A stretch of 64,000 bases of DNA from Thiodiazotropha sp040506195 (lineage in GTDB: Bacteria; Pseudomonadota; Gammaproteobacteria; Chromatiales; Chromatiaceae), in the NCBI GenBank assembly GCA_040506195.1, contig JBEVXH010000010.1, positions 59,371 through 123,370 on the forward strand, written 5' to 3'. Positions 17,440-26,823 of this stretch are shown here, piece after piece. The number at the start of each line of letters is the position of its first letter. The first letter of the stretch is position 1. The notes under the pieces were generated by a model. That model saw only the letters and a list, made by a program, of their open reading frames with translations, made no database searches and was not told where the DNA came from. The position numbers were made by a program, and so were the translations under genes.

Positions 17440-18548
17440 GGTGGATAGGGAAACCAATCGAGTGAATACAAAAACATCTGCCCTCGGCGGTTACAACACT
17501 TGTAGGGACGCCAGAGATTCCAGGCATAGTCCCCGGCCCCATCCACACGCCCGCCACCCCAACCGCTGAAACTGGCGAGGTCATTGCTACCAAATACACT
17601 GCAGGTCAATTCCGGCAGGGGCACGAGCATCTGCCAGGTGCCGGTGGAGCGGTCCTTTTCCCGCAACGGACCCGGCGGCCAGACCCGCTGACCTGAAAAG
17701 CTCGGGATCCAATGATTGACCAGTCCGCCAAGCCCGTCGGGGATCCAATTGTCGATGATTCTGATCAGGTCGTTGTGCATATAAGGCGCACCGGAGAGCG
17801 GTACATAGACATGGGGCTGACCGGCACGGGTGACGATATCCCCGGCCCGCTGCGCATTGATAGCGGCAGCTTTGGGCTCTTCAGCCTGAGTGGTCCAGCC
17901 GGTGCGAGGATAGACCCCACCCCAGGTCTGCAGTGGCCAGGTACCGATTTCGCGCAATCCGGGCAACAGGCTGGCCGGATAGAAGATCTCCGGCACCTCC
18001 TGTCGCCAGGACAAGGCATCCAGGCCCGATTGGAAGTAAGGGAAGAAAGGGGTTGTCTGGGATTGGCAGAGCAACCCCACTCCGGTGGACACACTGGCCA
18101 ATGAGGCGACCGGGTGGCCGATGGCATCGGTCTCACGAAACACCAGGTTGCGGTGTTCCCTGGGCTCGGTACTACCCTCGGTGCGATTGCCAGCACTGTC
18201 GATAGGAATAGGCAGCAGGCTTCCCAGCAGAGTCGTTGCCGCAGTCTTCTGGGCAAGCCCCAAGGTTGCGCGGATCTCCACCCAGGGATTGCCTCCCAGT
18301 TCGTTGTAGCTGCTGACCACCAAGTCCGGATTGTAGTGCCCGACCTTGAGCGAGGCCCTGACACTGCAACCGGACCAGGAACAGCGCAACCAGAAACAGG
18401 TGCCGATCGGCATCCAGCGCATGCAGGAAAATGCCGCCGTTGTCGTCTGGGCAACGATCTGTGGTGTGGTCGTTGTACCGGAGAATCCTTTGACGGGAAC
18501 CCATAGTGCAATGGCAAGACAGAACGATAGACACCTCCCGTGGATCAT
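17436..18548 (-). CDS. ICE conjugation protein, PFL_4710 (TIGR03756) family, TraU-like
   Basis: A 370-residue exported protein with a signal peptide in the first 24 residues (CLAIALWVPVKGFSG). The mature part begins with a cluster of cysteines (SCMRWMPIGTCFWLRCSW..C), followed by HYNPDLVVSSYNELGGNPW, which is the hallmark of the TraU family. TraU works in the periplasm during pilus assembly and DNA transfer. Many cysteines (SVFGSND.., PYKCCNRRG) suggest disulfide bonds. It is coupled by ATGA overlaps to its neighbours on both sides. Confidence 0.9.
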   Translation of the reverse strand: MIHGRCLSFCLAIALWVPVKGFSGTTTTPQIVAQTTTAAFSCMRWMPIGTCFWLRCSWSGCSVRASLKVGHYNPDLVVSSYNELGGNPWVEIRATLGLAQKTAATTLLGSLLPIPIDSAGNRTEGSTEPREHRNLVFRETDAIGHPVASLASVSTGVGLLCQSQTTPFFPYFQSGLDALSWRQEVPEIFYPASLLPGLREIGTWPLQTWGGVYPRTGWTTQAEEPKAAAINAQRAGDIVTRAGQPHVYVPLSGAPYMHNDLIRIIDNWIPDGLGGLVNHWIPSFSGQRVWPPGPLREKDRSTGTWQMLVPLPELTCSVFGSNDLASFSGWGGGRVDGAGDYAWNLWRPYKCCNRRGQMFLYSLDWFPYPP

Positions 18549-19030
18549 CGCTTACCTTCCCGCCGCCATGCCCGGTAATGTGTATGTGCAGTCTGCACAT
18601 CGGTTACGCCATAGACGACTGCCTGGCCATCGAAAACAATGGCTGGATAGCGATCCACGCCATACTGCATCGCCTTCGCCAAACCCATTGCGGCATGTTG
18701 CATCCGCGTTCGATCTTCCTGACGCAGTTGCTGGAAGCGTTGCTGAACGACTCGTTTGGATTGCTCGGGATCAGCCGGAAGGCCTTCGGACAGCTTCGCC
18801 TCGGTACGCCGGATGCCATCCAGTTCATAGACATGGAATTCATTTTCCCCACGAAGTGACTGCCTGTTGATACCCGCCTCACCGGCTATAGGTGTATCTG
18901 TCGTGGTAAATACTTCTACGAGGCGTGGATGAACCTCTACCGGTTGACTCGCTTGTATAACTCCAGCGAACAAGGCCAATACTATCCGTACCGGCACAAC
19001 AAAGCGTATTGAATGTGAATTCTTGGTCAT
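18545..19030 (-). CDS. ICE conjugation protein, PFL_4709 (TIGR03757) family, TrbC/TraW-like
   Basis: About 161 residues with an N-terminal signal peptide (VRIVLALFAGVIQA). The C-terminal region AMQYGVDRYPAIVFDGQAVVYGVTDV resembles the thioredoxin-like end of TraW/TrbC-type periplasmic pilus assembly proteins. The start is set at MTKNSH because it gives a normal signal peptide; a longer frame from 19075 exists and neither has a strong ribosome binding site. The gene is the first after the cargo insertion that splits the transfer operon, so it has probably lost its original upstream promoter and may depend on a new one. Confidence 0.82.
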   Translation of the reverse strand: MTKNSHSIRFVVPVRIVLALFAGVIQASQPVEVHPRLVEVFTTTDTPIAGEAGINRQSLRGENEFHVYELDGIRRTEAKLSEGLPADPEQSKRVVQQRFQQLRQEDRTRMQHAAMGLAKAMQYGVDRYPAIVFDGQAVVYGVTDVQTAHTHYRAWRREGKR

Positions 19031-19075
19031 GTATACCAATAGACCGTCATAAAGTGATGGGCTATCGTGAATCAT

Positions 19076-19425
19076 GCGTCAGTCCAAGGAAACAGGAAAC
19101 TCGATCAAGATGCGGCGTGGTTTATACCTGGCGGATTCAACCAAGGATGAAAAATCGCCTTAATAGACGACTATTGGCTCCGCCCGATTGCTTTAAAGCG
19201 GGCGTGACAATCAATGCACTAGTAGACTGAATAGATGTCTCAAAAGTGCCGGAGTTGTGGACCAATCGGTTGACGGCAGGAAAACTGCCGTTCCCGGCTC
19301 GGAGTAAGAAATGTTGCAGTGCGTCAGCGATGTGCCATAACCGGCCGTTCAAGGAATTGATCTACGCGCTACACAGATAGAGAACATTATGAGAATATTC
19401 GTCTCTCCACGGAAAGGAGAGCCAC
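19076..19425. other. Non-coding stretch upstream of the IS91-type transposase
   Basis: No gene is supported here. It includes a hairpin with arms ACGGCAG and CTGCCGT around 19275 and a second small repeat (CCCG..CGGG) near 19180. IS91-family elements carry a structured terminus next to the transposase, so the part nearest 19425 may be the element's end; the exact end could not be fixed. Confidence 0.4.
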
Positions 19426-20959
19426 ATGCATCATGCAGCGATCAAGGACTGGTCATCATACAGCCCGCCATATCAGCGGCACCGGCCAGAACGGACACTT
19501 CTTTATCAAATCATTGAGCAGCACTATCCGGAATTCCGGGATATCATGGCGGCTCAGGGCAGGTCCCTACCCCGGCATGTTCAGCAGGAATTCTCGGAGT
19601 ATCACAAGTGTGGACGGCTGGAAAATGGATTCCTGCGAGTGCAATGCACCGAGTGCCACCATGAACACCTGGTCGTGTTCAGTTGTAAAAAGCGGGGATT
19701 CTGTCCGAGCTGCGGAGCGCGGCGAATGGCGGAAAGCGCCGCACTGCTGGTCGATGAGATTTTGCCGGAACAGCCTATACGCCAGTGGGTGCTGAGTTTT
19801 CCATTTCAATTGCGGTTCCTGTTCGCCAGCCGCCCGGAGCTGATGGGCCAGGTGCTGGGTATTGTTTACCGGGCGATATCTTCGCACTTGATCAAGAAGA
19901 CAGGTTTCGCCCGAAAGACCGCGCAAACCGGCGCGGTGACGCTGATCCAGCGATTCGGCAGTGCGTTGAACCTCAATGTTCACTTTCACATGCTTTTCCT
20001 CGACGGTGTCTACACCGAAACCCAATACTGCAAAACACGATTTCAGCGCACCAACGCCCCGGATCAACAGGAATTGACTGATCTGGTGCATACCATCAGC
20101 TACCGGGTTGCATGCTTTCTTGAGCGCGAAGGCATCCTGGAGCGCGATGAGGAAAACAGTTACCTGAATCTGGAACATGCGGACGAAGACCCGATGCAGC
20201 AGGTGATTGGCAGCTCGGTCAGTTACCGAATCGCAGTGGGACCACAGCAAGGACGCAAGGTATTCACGTTACAGACCATTCCGGCCTGGGAGGAGGATGA
20301 CCGGTTTGCACAGGTGGCGAAAGAGTCCGGATTCAGTTTGCATGCCGGTGTCGCGGCGCAGGCCTGGGAGCGACAGAAGCTTGAGCGCCTGTGCCGTTAC
20401 ATGACGAGACCAGCGGTCTCCGAGAATCGGCTTTCACTGACACCCTCGGGCAATGTCCGCTACGACGTGAATGGAATCACAAGTGTCGCGGGCGCAGGGA
20501 TGCGCAGGAGCGACCCAGCTCAAGACGCCCTACAGCGATGGAACCACGCATGTCATTTTCGAGCCGCTGGATTTCATCGCCAGACTGGCCGCCCTGGTTC
20601 CGAAGCCCAGGGTCAACCTGACCCGATTCCATGGTGTCTTTGCACCCAATAGCAAACATCGAGTCGATGTAACACCAGCTAAACGGGGAAAGGGCCGAAC
20701 CCACCAGGAAAGCGAAGACAGGACGCCGGAGCAGAGACACAAAGCGATGAACTGGGCGCAACGCTTGAAGCGAGTGTTTAACATCGATGTGTCGATCTGC
20801 CAGAAGTGCGGCGGTGAAGCCAGGGCGATTGCCTGTATCGAGGATCAAGCGGTGATCGACAAGATTCTGGATCACCTCATGAAGAAAGGCGCATTACCAG
20901 CACCACCCGAATTACTGCCAGCTGCGCGGGCCTCGCCCCAGGCAGAGTGGTTTGCATAG
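19426..20959 (+). pseudogene. IS91-family transposase, frameshifted by a 52-base insertion
   Basis: The frame from 19426 encodes the zinc-binding N-terminus (CTECHHEH.. CKKRGFCPSCGARRMAES) and the catalytic domain with the HUH-type motif NVHFHMLFLDGVY and the tyrosine motif CRYMTRPAVS. After NVRY at 20463 the frame departs from the family. The expected continuation (QLKTPYSDGTTHVIFEPLDF...) resumes at 20516 in the next frame and runs to 20959 with a C-terminal CQKCGG zinc motif. The 52 bases between (20464-20515) are an insertion and 52 is not a multiple of three, so the product is truncated. IS91 elements move by rolling-circle transposition. This copy should be inactive alone. Confidence 0.88.
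19426..20959 (+). mobile_element. IS91-family insertion sequence, ends not resolved
   Basis: The extent shown is only the transposase region. IS91 elements lack terminal inverted repeats and target duplications, so the ends cannot be seen without comparison with another copy. The element lies in the cargo site between the TraC gene and the TIGR03757 gene. Confidence 0.6.
20464..20515. repeat. 52-base hairpin-forming insertion inside the IS91 transposase gene
   Basis: The segment contains nested inverted repeats: GTCGC with GCGAC outside, and GCGCA with TGCGC inside a GGGA loop. It interrupts a codon-for-codon match to the usual IS91 protein. It may be a small mobile palindromic unit. Confidence 0.55.
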
Positions 20960-21202
20960 CGGCATCAGACCGGAAGTTTACCCCCGCCATGACTTCACAT
21001 AACGACAACTGATTTTAATGGGTTGCCTGATTGCTTGCGGCCTAGTCAAAACCAGAAGGTCTAAAAAAGTCAAACAGTGAGAAAGCTCAGTGCGGAATAT
21101 GAATGCTGGCTGGAATTACCCTGAGTTACTCTTGTTTCGGGCGGGGCTCTGAAGGTCTGGTTCCGGCTTGATATGCCAGGGTGTTGCGTTTATTCTTCTC
21201 GT
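20960..21202. other. Non-coding stretch between the IS91 transposase and the IS1111-type element
   Basis: No coding frame is convincing. It probably contains the 3' end of the IS91 element and a remnant of the original cargo-site sequence. Confidence 0.4.
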
Positions 21203-21213
21203 ATAGACGCCCC

Positions 21214-21474
21214 TATTGTCAACCTGAATTTTCACTCTCTTGATCGTAGAGCGGGTGTAGACCTTGGACTAACATCCTCGTATTCGCGTGCTGGTTAACG
21301 CATTAAGATCTGTCCGTTTTGGGGTTACCACAACCTATACACAGGCGCTTTCGTTACCGATTTCTAAAGAAGGTTACGTGGGCTTCCCAATCTCTGTCTT
21401 ATCCTCTGGACCAATCCGTTTATTCAAGCAGATGACAATCTGGTTTTATATCGCGTATTCCTGGCATTGCTTCT
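21214..21474 (-). ncRNA. Candidate seek/bridge RNA region of the IS1111-type element
   Basis: The 260 bases between the transposase stop codon and the left inverted repeat contain no convincing gene. In IS1111-group elements the RNA that pairs with donor and target DNA is encoded at this place. I could not fold the sequence or identify the pairing loops, so the call rests on position and on knowledge of the family. Confidence 0.4.
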
Positions 21475-22593
21475 TTAGGCGGCCACCTTCTGCAGTGACT
21501 CCCAGATAAAGCCCACCATTTCCCGGGCACAGGCGACTTTCACTTTGTTTGGATGCTTGCCCGCGATCAACAAGCGGTTGCCCTTTTTGTTCAAACGCTT
21601 CAAGCAACGATCGGCAATACTCACTAATTCAGCGTCTGTATTTTTTCGTCGGGCCTTTAATCTCTGGGAGATTTTAGACGTGCGGTATCCACGCTGATTG
21701 GCTTCAACGAAGGCCGTACGCAAGAACCGGTTGCCCTGCTTGGTAATCCCGAAGCGGTTGTGTTTGCCTCCGGAGGAATACTCCCGGATATCCATACCAA
21801 TCCAGGACGCCAGTTGTCGTGGATGGGGGAAACGTTTCACGTCTCCGATTTCGGTAATCATGGTCAGGGCGAAGAGATTCTTAATGCCCTTGTAGCAGGT
21901 CAAGGCCTGTACTGGCTTTTCATATTGTGGGGTTCGCGCCAGTGCTTCAACCTGCTCGTCATATTCGGCCAGGATATCATTGAGCGCTTTTAACTGGCGC
22001 ACCAGCAGTGATAGGTTAACCTTAAAGCTCCCTGAAGCGGCTTCGATGGTTCTATCAAGCCAGGCATAGTGTGGCAAGGTCCAGTGGGTTTTGTAGTGGG
22101 TCTCGGCCTTGAATTGCCGTCCGTTTCGACGTAACAGGGCTTGAATATGCTTGCGCAATTCCGTCTGCTGATCCAACAGTTTTTGGCGGGAGCGCAGCAG
22201 ATCCCGGTCTTGTTCCTGCGCCAACTCGGGTATCGAAACATAAGTAAGTAGGCCATTGGCATAGAATTGCGCCAGTTGATCGGCATCAATACGATCCGTT
22301 TTGACTTGTTTCCCTCGGGGGCTGGGGATGCTGGTGGGTGCGACCACATCGCAGCGATAGCCTTTTTCGGCGAGATCCCGTTGCAGGGTATAGCCTACAT
22401 AAGATGCCTCATAACACAGTTTGAATACCCCGGCGGGAAGGCATTTCCGGAGTCTGCCAAGTTGGCCCAATAAGCCCTTTAACGTGGGTCGGCATTTGAA
22501 GGAAATCACCTCACCGGTCTCCGTGTTGAGGGCCGATCCGTGGTACTGGGTATCATCGACATCGAGGCCGATATAGATTACATTTTGGTTCAT
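21475..22593 (-). CDS. IS110-family transposase (DEDD recombinase)
   Basis: A 372-residue transposase. The RuvC-like DEDD domain shows IGLDVDDTQ near residue 8, the glutamate in LCYEASYVG near 60, and KTDRIDADQLA near 98. The C-terminal transposase-20 domain has LASWIGMDIREYSSGGKHN with the serine region, then GNRFLRTAFVEA. The start is at MNQNVIY, preceded by GGAGG; the frame could extend 11 residues upstream but has no ribosome binding site there. The protein is complete, so the element may be active. IS110 enzymes use a small RNA to choose the target. Confidence 0.95.
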   Translation of the reverse strand: MNQNVIYIGLDVDDTQYHGSALNTETGEVISFKCRPTLKGLLGQLGRLRKCLPAGVFKLCYEASYVGYTLQRDLAEKGYRCDVVAPTSIPSPRGKQVKTDRIDADQLAQFYANGLLTYVSIPELAQEQDRDLLRSRQKLLDQQTELRKHIQALLRRNGRQFKAETHYKTHWTLPHYAWLDRTIEAASGSFKVNLSLLVRQLKALNDILAEYDEQVEALARTPQYEKPVQALTCYKGIKNLFALTMITEIGDVKRFPHPRQLASWIGMDIREYSSGGKHNRFGITKQGNRFLRTAFVEANQRGYRTSKISQRLKARRKNTDAELVSIADRCLKRLNKKGNRLLIAGKHPNKVKVACAREMVGFIWESLQKVAA

Positions 22594-22731
22594 AGACGCC
22601 TCCGTCTTTATTATGGGGTGGTACAATGTACCCTGTAGAGGTATCCATCTGTGATGGTAGCCCTCGGTTAAGAGGGGGCGTCTATATCTTCTATACTTAA
22701 AAGTCGCTCAAGCATCACTGGATGATCTGCA

Positions 22732-25700
22732 ATGCCAAGGCATGACGCCTTCATCAGCTATTCGAGAAGGGACAAGGCCTTTGCTGCACGCCTTGAGCAG
22801 CGGCTCGAAAAATACAAGGCACCCAATGACCTGCAGGTGCGTCAGGGCTACCTGAACATATTCCGCGACGAGAAGGATTTCACCGGTGCCGATTATTTCG
22901 ATTCGTTGCAGCAACACCTGCAGGACTCCGAGACCCTGATCGTATTGTGTTCGCCGCACGCCCGGGCGAGCGAGTACGTCAACGATGAGATCCGCCGGTT
23001 TGTAGCGCTGAAGGGCGCGGACCGGATCATCCCGATACTGGTTTCTGGCATCCCAAACAATGAGGCTCCCCCAGAGCGCGAGGCCGAAAAGGCCTTTCCA
23101 GAAGCGCTGAGCGAGGCCTTGCCGATGCCGCTGGCGGCAAATTATCTCGATTTCGACGTGGCCACCGACCGGGTCGATCGCGGTGCCTACCTGGATGCCT
23201 GGTTTACCGTGCTGGCGAATGTATACCGGGTCAGTCGCAGCGAAATCGAGCAGCGCGAACGTAAACGGCGGGCCCGATTTGTGCGGACCGCCGTGGCCGT
23301 GACCGCCTCGGTCGTTGTGCTGTTGGTGATCGCATTGGTGGTTACGCTTTTGTCGCGTGCCGAGGCCGTTCGCCAGGCGATAGAGGCCCGCAGTGAGACG
23401 TCGACCCGCTTGGCCGTCCAGGCGTTGGAGAAGATCAGGGGCGAACCCGAGACCGCATTGTGGTTGGCGATCGATGCGGTGGATACCTACCACAGGCATG
23501 GTGATCCGCCGGTGTCGCGTGCGTTGGAGGCGTTGCACCGGGCCCGCTTGTCATTCGGTGGTGGGCGACCAGTGATGTCGGCGCAACCGGAAGGTGCGGA
23601 GCTGGTATTTTCTGAGGATCTGACCTGGGCCGCGGCAGCGACCGACAGTGGTGAAGTGCTTTTCACCCGTGCGGGCTCGGGTGAGGTCGTCAAACTGCAG
23701 CCACCGCCCCTGTTGAAAGCCGGCGAGGCCTGGTCCGACGAGGTCCCTGTGTTGTTGTTTACGCCAGACCGGCTTATTGCTGGACTTGGCATTGTCAGCG
23801 ATGGCAATCGTCAGCCGCGTCATGCGGCTTACTGGTACTGGCCACTCTCAAAACAGGGCATTACAGGTGAGGCCGCAGTTATCGCCCGATTCCCGATTCG
23901 CCTGTGGAATCGTCTTGAACCGGTTGCCAGCCCGGGTGGTCGCTGGATTTCCTGGTACGGGAAAGGTGACACGCTGTTTTTGAAAGATCTCGACAGCGTT
24001 GGCGATGCATTGCAGATCAAGAGCGACTACGACCAGCGGGCAATGCGTGCTTTCAGTAGCGATGAAACCCAGATGCTGGCATTCACGCAGGGCGGGCTGG
24101 TCGTCTTGGCGCTGGGTGGTTCGGAATCGGTGGATGCCGAAACGATGCTCCCCGAAGTCCATCGGTTGGCCGAATCGCGCTGGGATCTGCGATCGACAAT
24201 GGCCCACCACGCTTATTCGATATCGGAGCGCGGCTGTCGGCGCGACGAGGTGCCGCCCGGTCTGTTTCGTGTGGCTACGGTCGACACCAATGGCGATGCG
24301 GCCTGGTGGGATTTTTCTGACGATGAACCGCAGCGAAGGCCTTTACCGAACATATTCACCGCATTCACAGAGCAGATGCGCGTTTGGCGACTTGAAAAAC
24401 GCCAGGTGACGGCGTCGTTGGAATTCAGCCCGTGTGGGAAGCGCTTGTTGGTGACCGTCGCCGAGAAAAAAGGCGAGTTCGGTATCGCCGCGCATATCGA
24501 CCTGGGCGAAGACGAGGCCTGGAAACCCATCATAGTGGAACAGCTCAAGGGCCAACTGCATGCGAGCATGAGCCGCACCCGTGGCACGGGTTTTGGCGTC
24601 AGCGAGGGTTATGAACTGAAAAATCGCAAGCAGCTCGGCGTCGCCCATGCAACCTGGTTTACGCGTGACGGGTTGTTGACGATCGGCTTTGACGGGTCGT
24701 TGGAGTTCCACGATCCCGAGCGTGGCGCGTCGCAGTATCTGTCAGGCGGCATTACCGCGGTAGACGACGCCGATTACATTCATTCCGAGGGCGGGATCAG
24801 TGCAGGGACCCGTGACGGCGAACTGAAGATCTTCGGTGAGGACAACTCGGATCCGGTGTTTGTATTATCCGGACACGATGCGCCCGTCAAAAAGGTGTTC
24901 CAGGAGCGCAGGGGGCGACGGGTCGTGACCATAGCGGCATCGGGTCAGGCGCGTATCTGGGACATGAAAAATCCGGTGTTGCGGCCCGATTATTTTCGTG
25001 GGGTTGCTGACGATTGGCGTAGTTTCCGATACGGCGAGACCCGTGCGAGGGTTTGGAACTTCAGTACGGAGGCACCTTTTCGCCGGGTACGCGAGGAACA
25101 GGAACAGCCGCCCGCAACGCAGTATGCGGAAACCAAAGACGGTGACTGGGTCGTCGAGCGGATCGCACAACGTGATGATGTTGCGGCATCTACGCTGCAT
25201 CTCATGCGGCGCGGCCCGGAAGGAAGCGGCCACGATGTTGTTGCATCGCGTCTGCTTAAGCTGCCGTTTCCGGCAAAGCCCGAACCCTACTGGCACAGGT
25301 GGCGATGGGATAAAAAGGGTTTTCTGCGGGTGACGGACACACAGGCGTTTCTGCTGGTCACCGGCTCTCACCGGAAAGGCACCGGTGCCTTTCTGATTGA
25401 TCTGTTCGATCCAAAAAGCCAACCTATCGAGCTGTTAGACCCGGCAGACGGCTATGCCATTTCTGCGGTATCAGAGAACATGAGTCATATGCTGATCAAA
25501 CGCTACGCTGAGGATAGTAGGCGGGTGGAGGTGCGTGGTGTCTTGCAACGCAGGGGTGAGGCCATCTTGGGGATCGATGGCCGGCGAGATGGAAAACTCA
25601 GCGAGGACGGACACTGGTTGGCTACCGAAAAGGACGTCTACGACCTCCGTGGCCCAACGCCAGTTCTTCGAACCCAGCGCGACTTCCCGCACGGCTGGGA

Positions 25701-26823
25701 TCGCCGTGGCGTGATCTTCAAGGTCGGCCGACCACCGCTGTGGCTTGACGAGTCCGGCGACTTGTGGGGACTCGACCATGCCGTCGGTGACCGGTCGCCA
25801 CCTCGGAGGTTGTCGTCTGGACTCGAATTGAGCGTTGTCGCCTGGTCGGAAGACGGTGTATGGCTAGGACTAGGTGGGAAGCACGGCGAGGTGCGTGCTG
25901 CTACGCTGGGTCGCGAAGCCGATTTCGCCGAGATTACCGAGGGGCTTGGTCGAGTTGCGGAAGCGCCGGCCCTGCCGGTTACCGGAACCGACGCCGCAAA
26001 CGAGAGGGTCATGCGTATCCTGATGTCTCCCGATGCCGGCTGGCTTGCAGCAAAGCTGGGTAGACGGCGTTACACACTGTGGCATCGTTCGCCCGGCGGA
26101 ATGTGGCAGCAGCCGATCGTATTGGAACGCGATGCTTGGATAAATGGCGAAGAGCTTCTCGTCGATAACCGTTGGTTGATGGGCAAAGATGGCTTGTACG
26201 ATTTCAGCCAATCCGCATTGGTGCGCCGGGCCTCGCGAGAGGCCAACTACACATGGCGTTATTCCCGCTTGGTGTTTGCAGTCGGACGGCCACCGTTATG
26301 GCTCGACGAATCCGGAAACCTCTGGGGACTGGACCATGCCGACGGGGCAGCTGAACCCCCGCAGCTGCTGGTTTCCGGACTCGATCTTGAAACGGTGTCC
26401 TGGGCCGACGACGGAAAACGGCTGGGGCTCGGTGGCAAGAACGGTGACGTGCGAATTATCGCAATCACTGATGGTGCGGGATTTGCCGAGATCGGGAAGG
26501 TCTTGGCGGCGGTTGCGCGTCAGCCAGCGTTGCCGGCGCCCTGGGACGTGCGTGCACGCGACAGCATTCGATCGATTAAGATGGCATCCCAAGGGGGATG
26601 GGTGAGCGCGCGTGCAGCAAAGGGATACTATCTTCTATGGCGTGCCGCGCCCGAGGGAGGCTGGCGGGATCCCATCGTCCTTCATCAGTCTGATGGCTTG
26701 CTCGGCTACAAAGGTCTTCAATGCCGGTCGGATGGCCAGTGGTGCTTCCTTAAGGGACAGCTATTGATTTTTGATGAACCCCAATTGATTTCTGTTGCGC
26801 GCTCCTTGTTGCAGAGCGATTGA
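22732..26823 (+). CDS. TIR-domain protein with a transmembrane segment and large beta-propeller-like region
   Basis: A 1363-residue protein. Residues 1-150 form a TIR-like domain: DAFISYSRRD at 5-14, RDEKDF at 45-50, LIVLCSP at 69-75, and EYVNDEIRRF with E86 as the likely catalytic glutamate of NAD-cleaving TIR domains. A basic stretch and one membrane helix follow (about 183-207), then a helical linker (210-255). The remaining 1100 residues are WD40-like or propeller repeats with many W-D and GD turns, including a tandem duplicated block near 999-1135 and 1183-1320. The layout suggests a cytosolic TIR tethered to the membrane and a sensor propeller, as in bacterial immune or signalling proteins. 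It is cargo within the transfer operon. Activity is inferred. Confidence 0.85.
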   Translation: MPRHDAFISYSRRDKAFAARLEQRLEKYKAPNDLQVRQGYLNIFRDEKDFTGADYFDSLQQHLQDSETLIVLCSPHARASEYVNDEIRRFVALKGADRIIPILVSGIPNNEAPPEREAEKAFPEALSEALPMPLAANYLDFDVATDRVDRGAYLDAWFTVLANVYRVSRSEIEQRERKRRARFVRTAVAVTASVVVLLVIALVVTLLSRAEAVRQAIEARSETSTRLAVQALEKIRGEPETALWLAIDAVDTYHRHGDPPVSRALEALHRARLSFGGGRPVMSAQPEGAELVFSEDLTWAAAATDSGEVLFTRAGSGEVVKLQPPPLLKAGEAWSDEVPVLLFTPDRLIAGLGIVSDGNRQPRHAAYWYWPLSKQGITGEAAVIARFPIRLWNRLEPVASPGGRWISWYGKGDTLFLKDLDSVGDALQIKSDYDQRAMRAFSSDETQMLAFTQGGLVVLALGGSESVDAETMLPEVHRLAESRWDLRSTMAHHAYSISERGCRRDEVPPGLFRVATVDTNGDAAWWDFSDDEPQRRPLPNIFTAFTEQMRVWRLEKRQVTASLEFSPCGKRLLVTVAEKKGEFGIAAHIDLGEDEAWKPIIVEQLKGQLHASMSRTRGTGFGVSEGYELKNRKQLGVAHATWFTRDGLLTIGFDGSLEFHDPERGASQYLSGGITAVDDADYIHSEGGISAGTRDGELKIFGEDNSDPVFVLSGHDAPVKKVFQERRGRRVVTIAASGQARIWDMKNPVLRPDYFRGVADDWRSFRYGETRARVWNFSTEAPFRRVREEQEQPPATQYAETKDGDWVVERIAQRDDVAASTLHLMRRGPEGSGHDVVASRLLKLPFPAKPEPYWHRWRWDKKGFLRVTDTQAFLLVTGSHRKGTGAFLIDLFDPKSQPIELLDPADGYAISAVSENMSHMLIKRYAEDSRRVEVRGVLQRRGEAILGIDGRRDGKLSEDGHWLATEKDVYDLRGPTPVLRTQRDFPHGWDRRGVIFKVGRPPLWLDESGDLWGLDHAVGDRSPPRRLSSGLELSVVAWSEDGVWLGLGGKHGEVRAATLGREADFAEITEGLGRVAEAPALPVTGTDAANERVMRILMSPDAGWLAAKLGRRRYTLWHRSPGGMWQQPIVLERDAWINGEELLVDNRWLMGKDGLYDFSQSALVRRASREANYTWRYSRLVFAVGRPPLWLDESGNLWGLDHADGAAEPPQLLVSGLDLETVSWADDGKRLGLGGKNGDVRIIAITDGAGFAEIGKVLAAVARQPALPAPWDVRARDSIRSIKMASQGGWVSARAAKGYYLLWRAAPEGGWRDPIVLHQSDGLLGYKGLQCRSDGQWCFLKGQLLIFDEPQLISVARSLLQSD

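Larger units (their letters stand above)
21203..22685 (-). mobile_element. IS1111-type (IS110 family) insertion sequence
   Basis: An 11-base inverted repeat, ATAGACGCCCC, occurs at 21203-21213 and as its complement at 22675-22685, bounding a transposase of the IS110 family. Subterminal inverted repeats are the mark of the IS1111 branch; the true ends would lie a few bases outside. The element is about 1.48 kb. A 260-base non-coding region lies downstream of the transposase gene, where IS1111 elements encode their guide RNA. The element ends about 46 bases before the TIR gene. Confidence 0.82.

Noticed and set aside
21288..21509. A 73-codon plus-strand frame in the IS1111-type element
   Set aside because: It overlaps the transposase gene end and the expected guide-RNA region, without a ribosome binding site.
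22708..23538. A 276-codon minus-strand frame covering the TIR domain
   Set aside because: The TIR and membrane segments on the plus strand explain the region; the minus frame ends where the codon pattern of the real gene changes.
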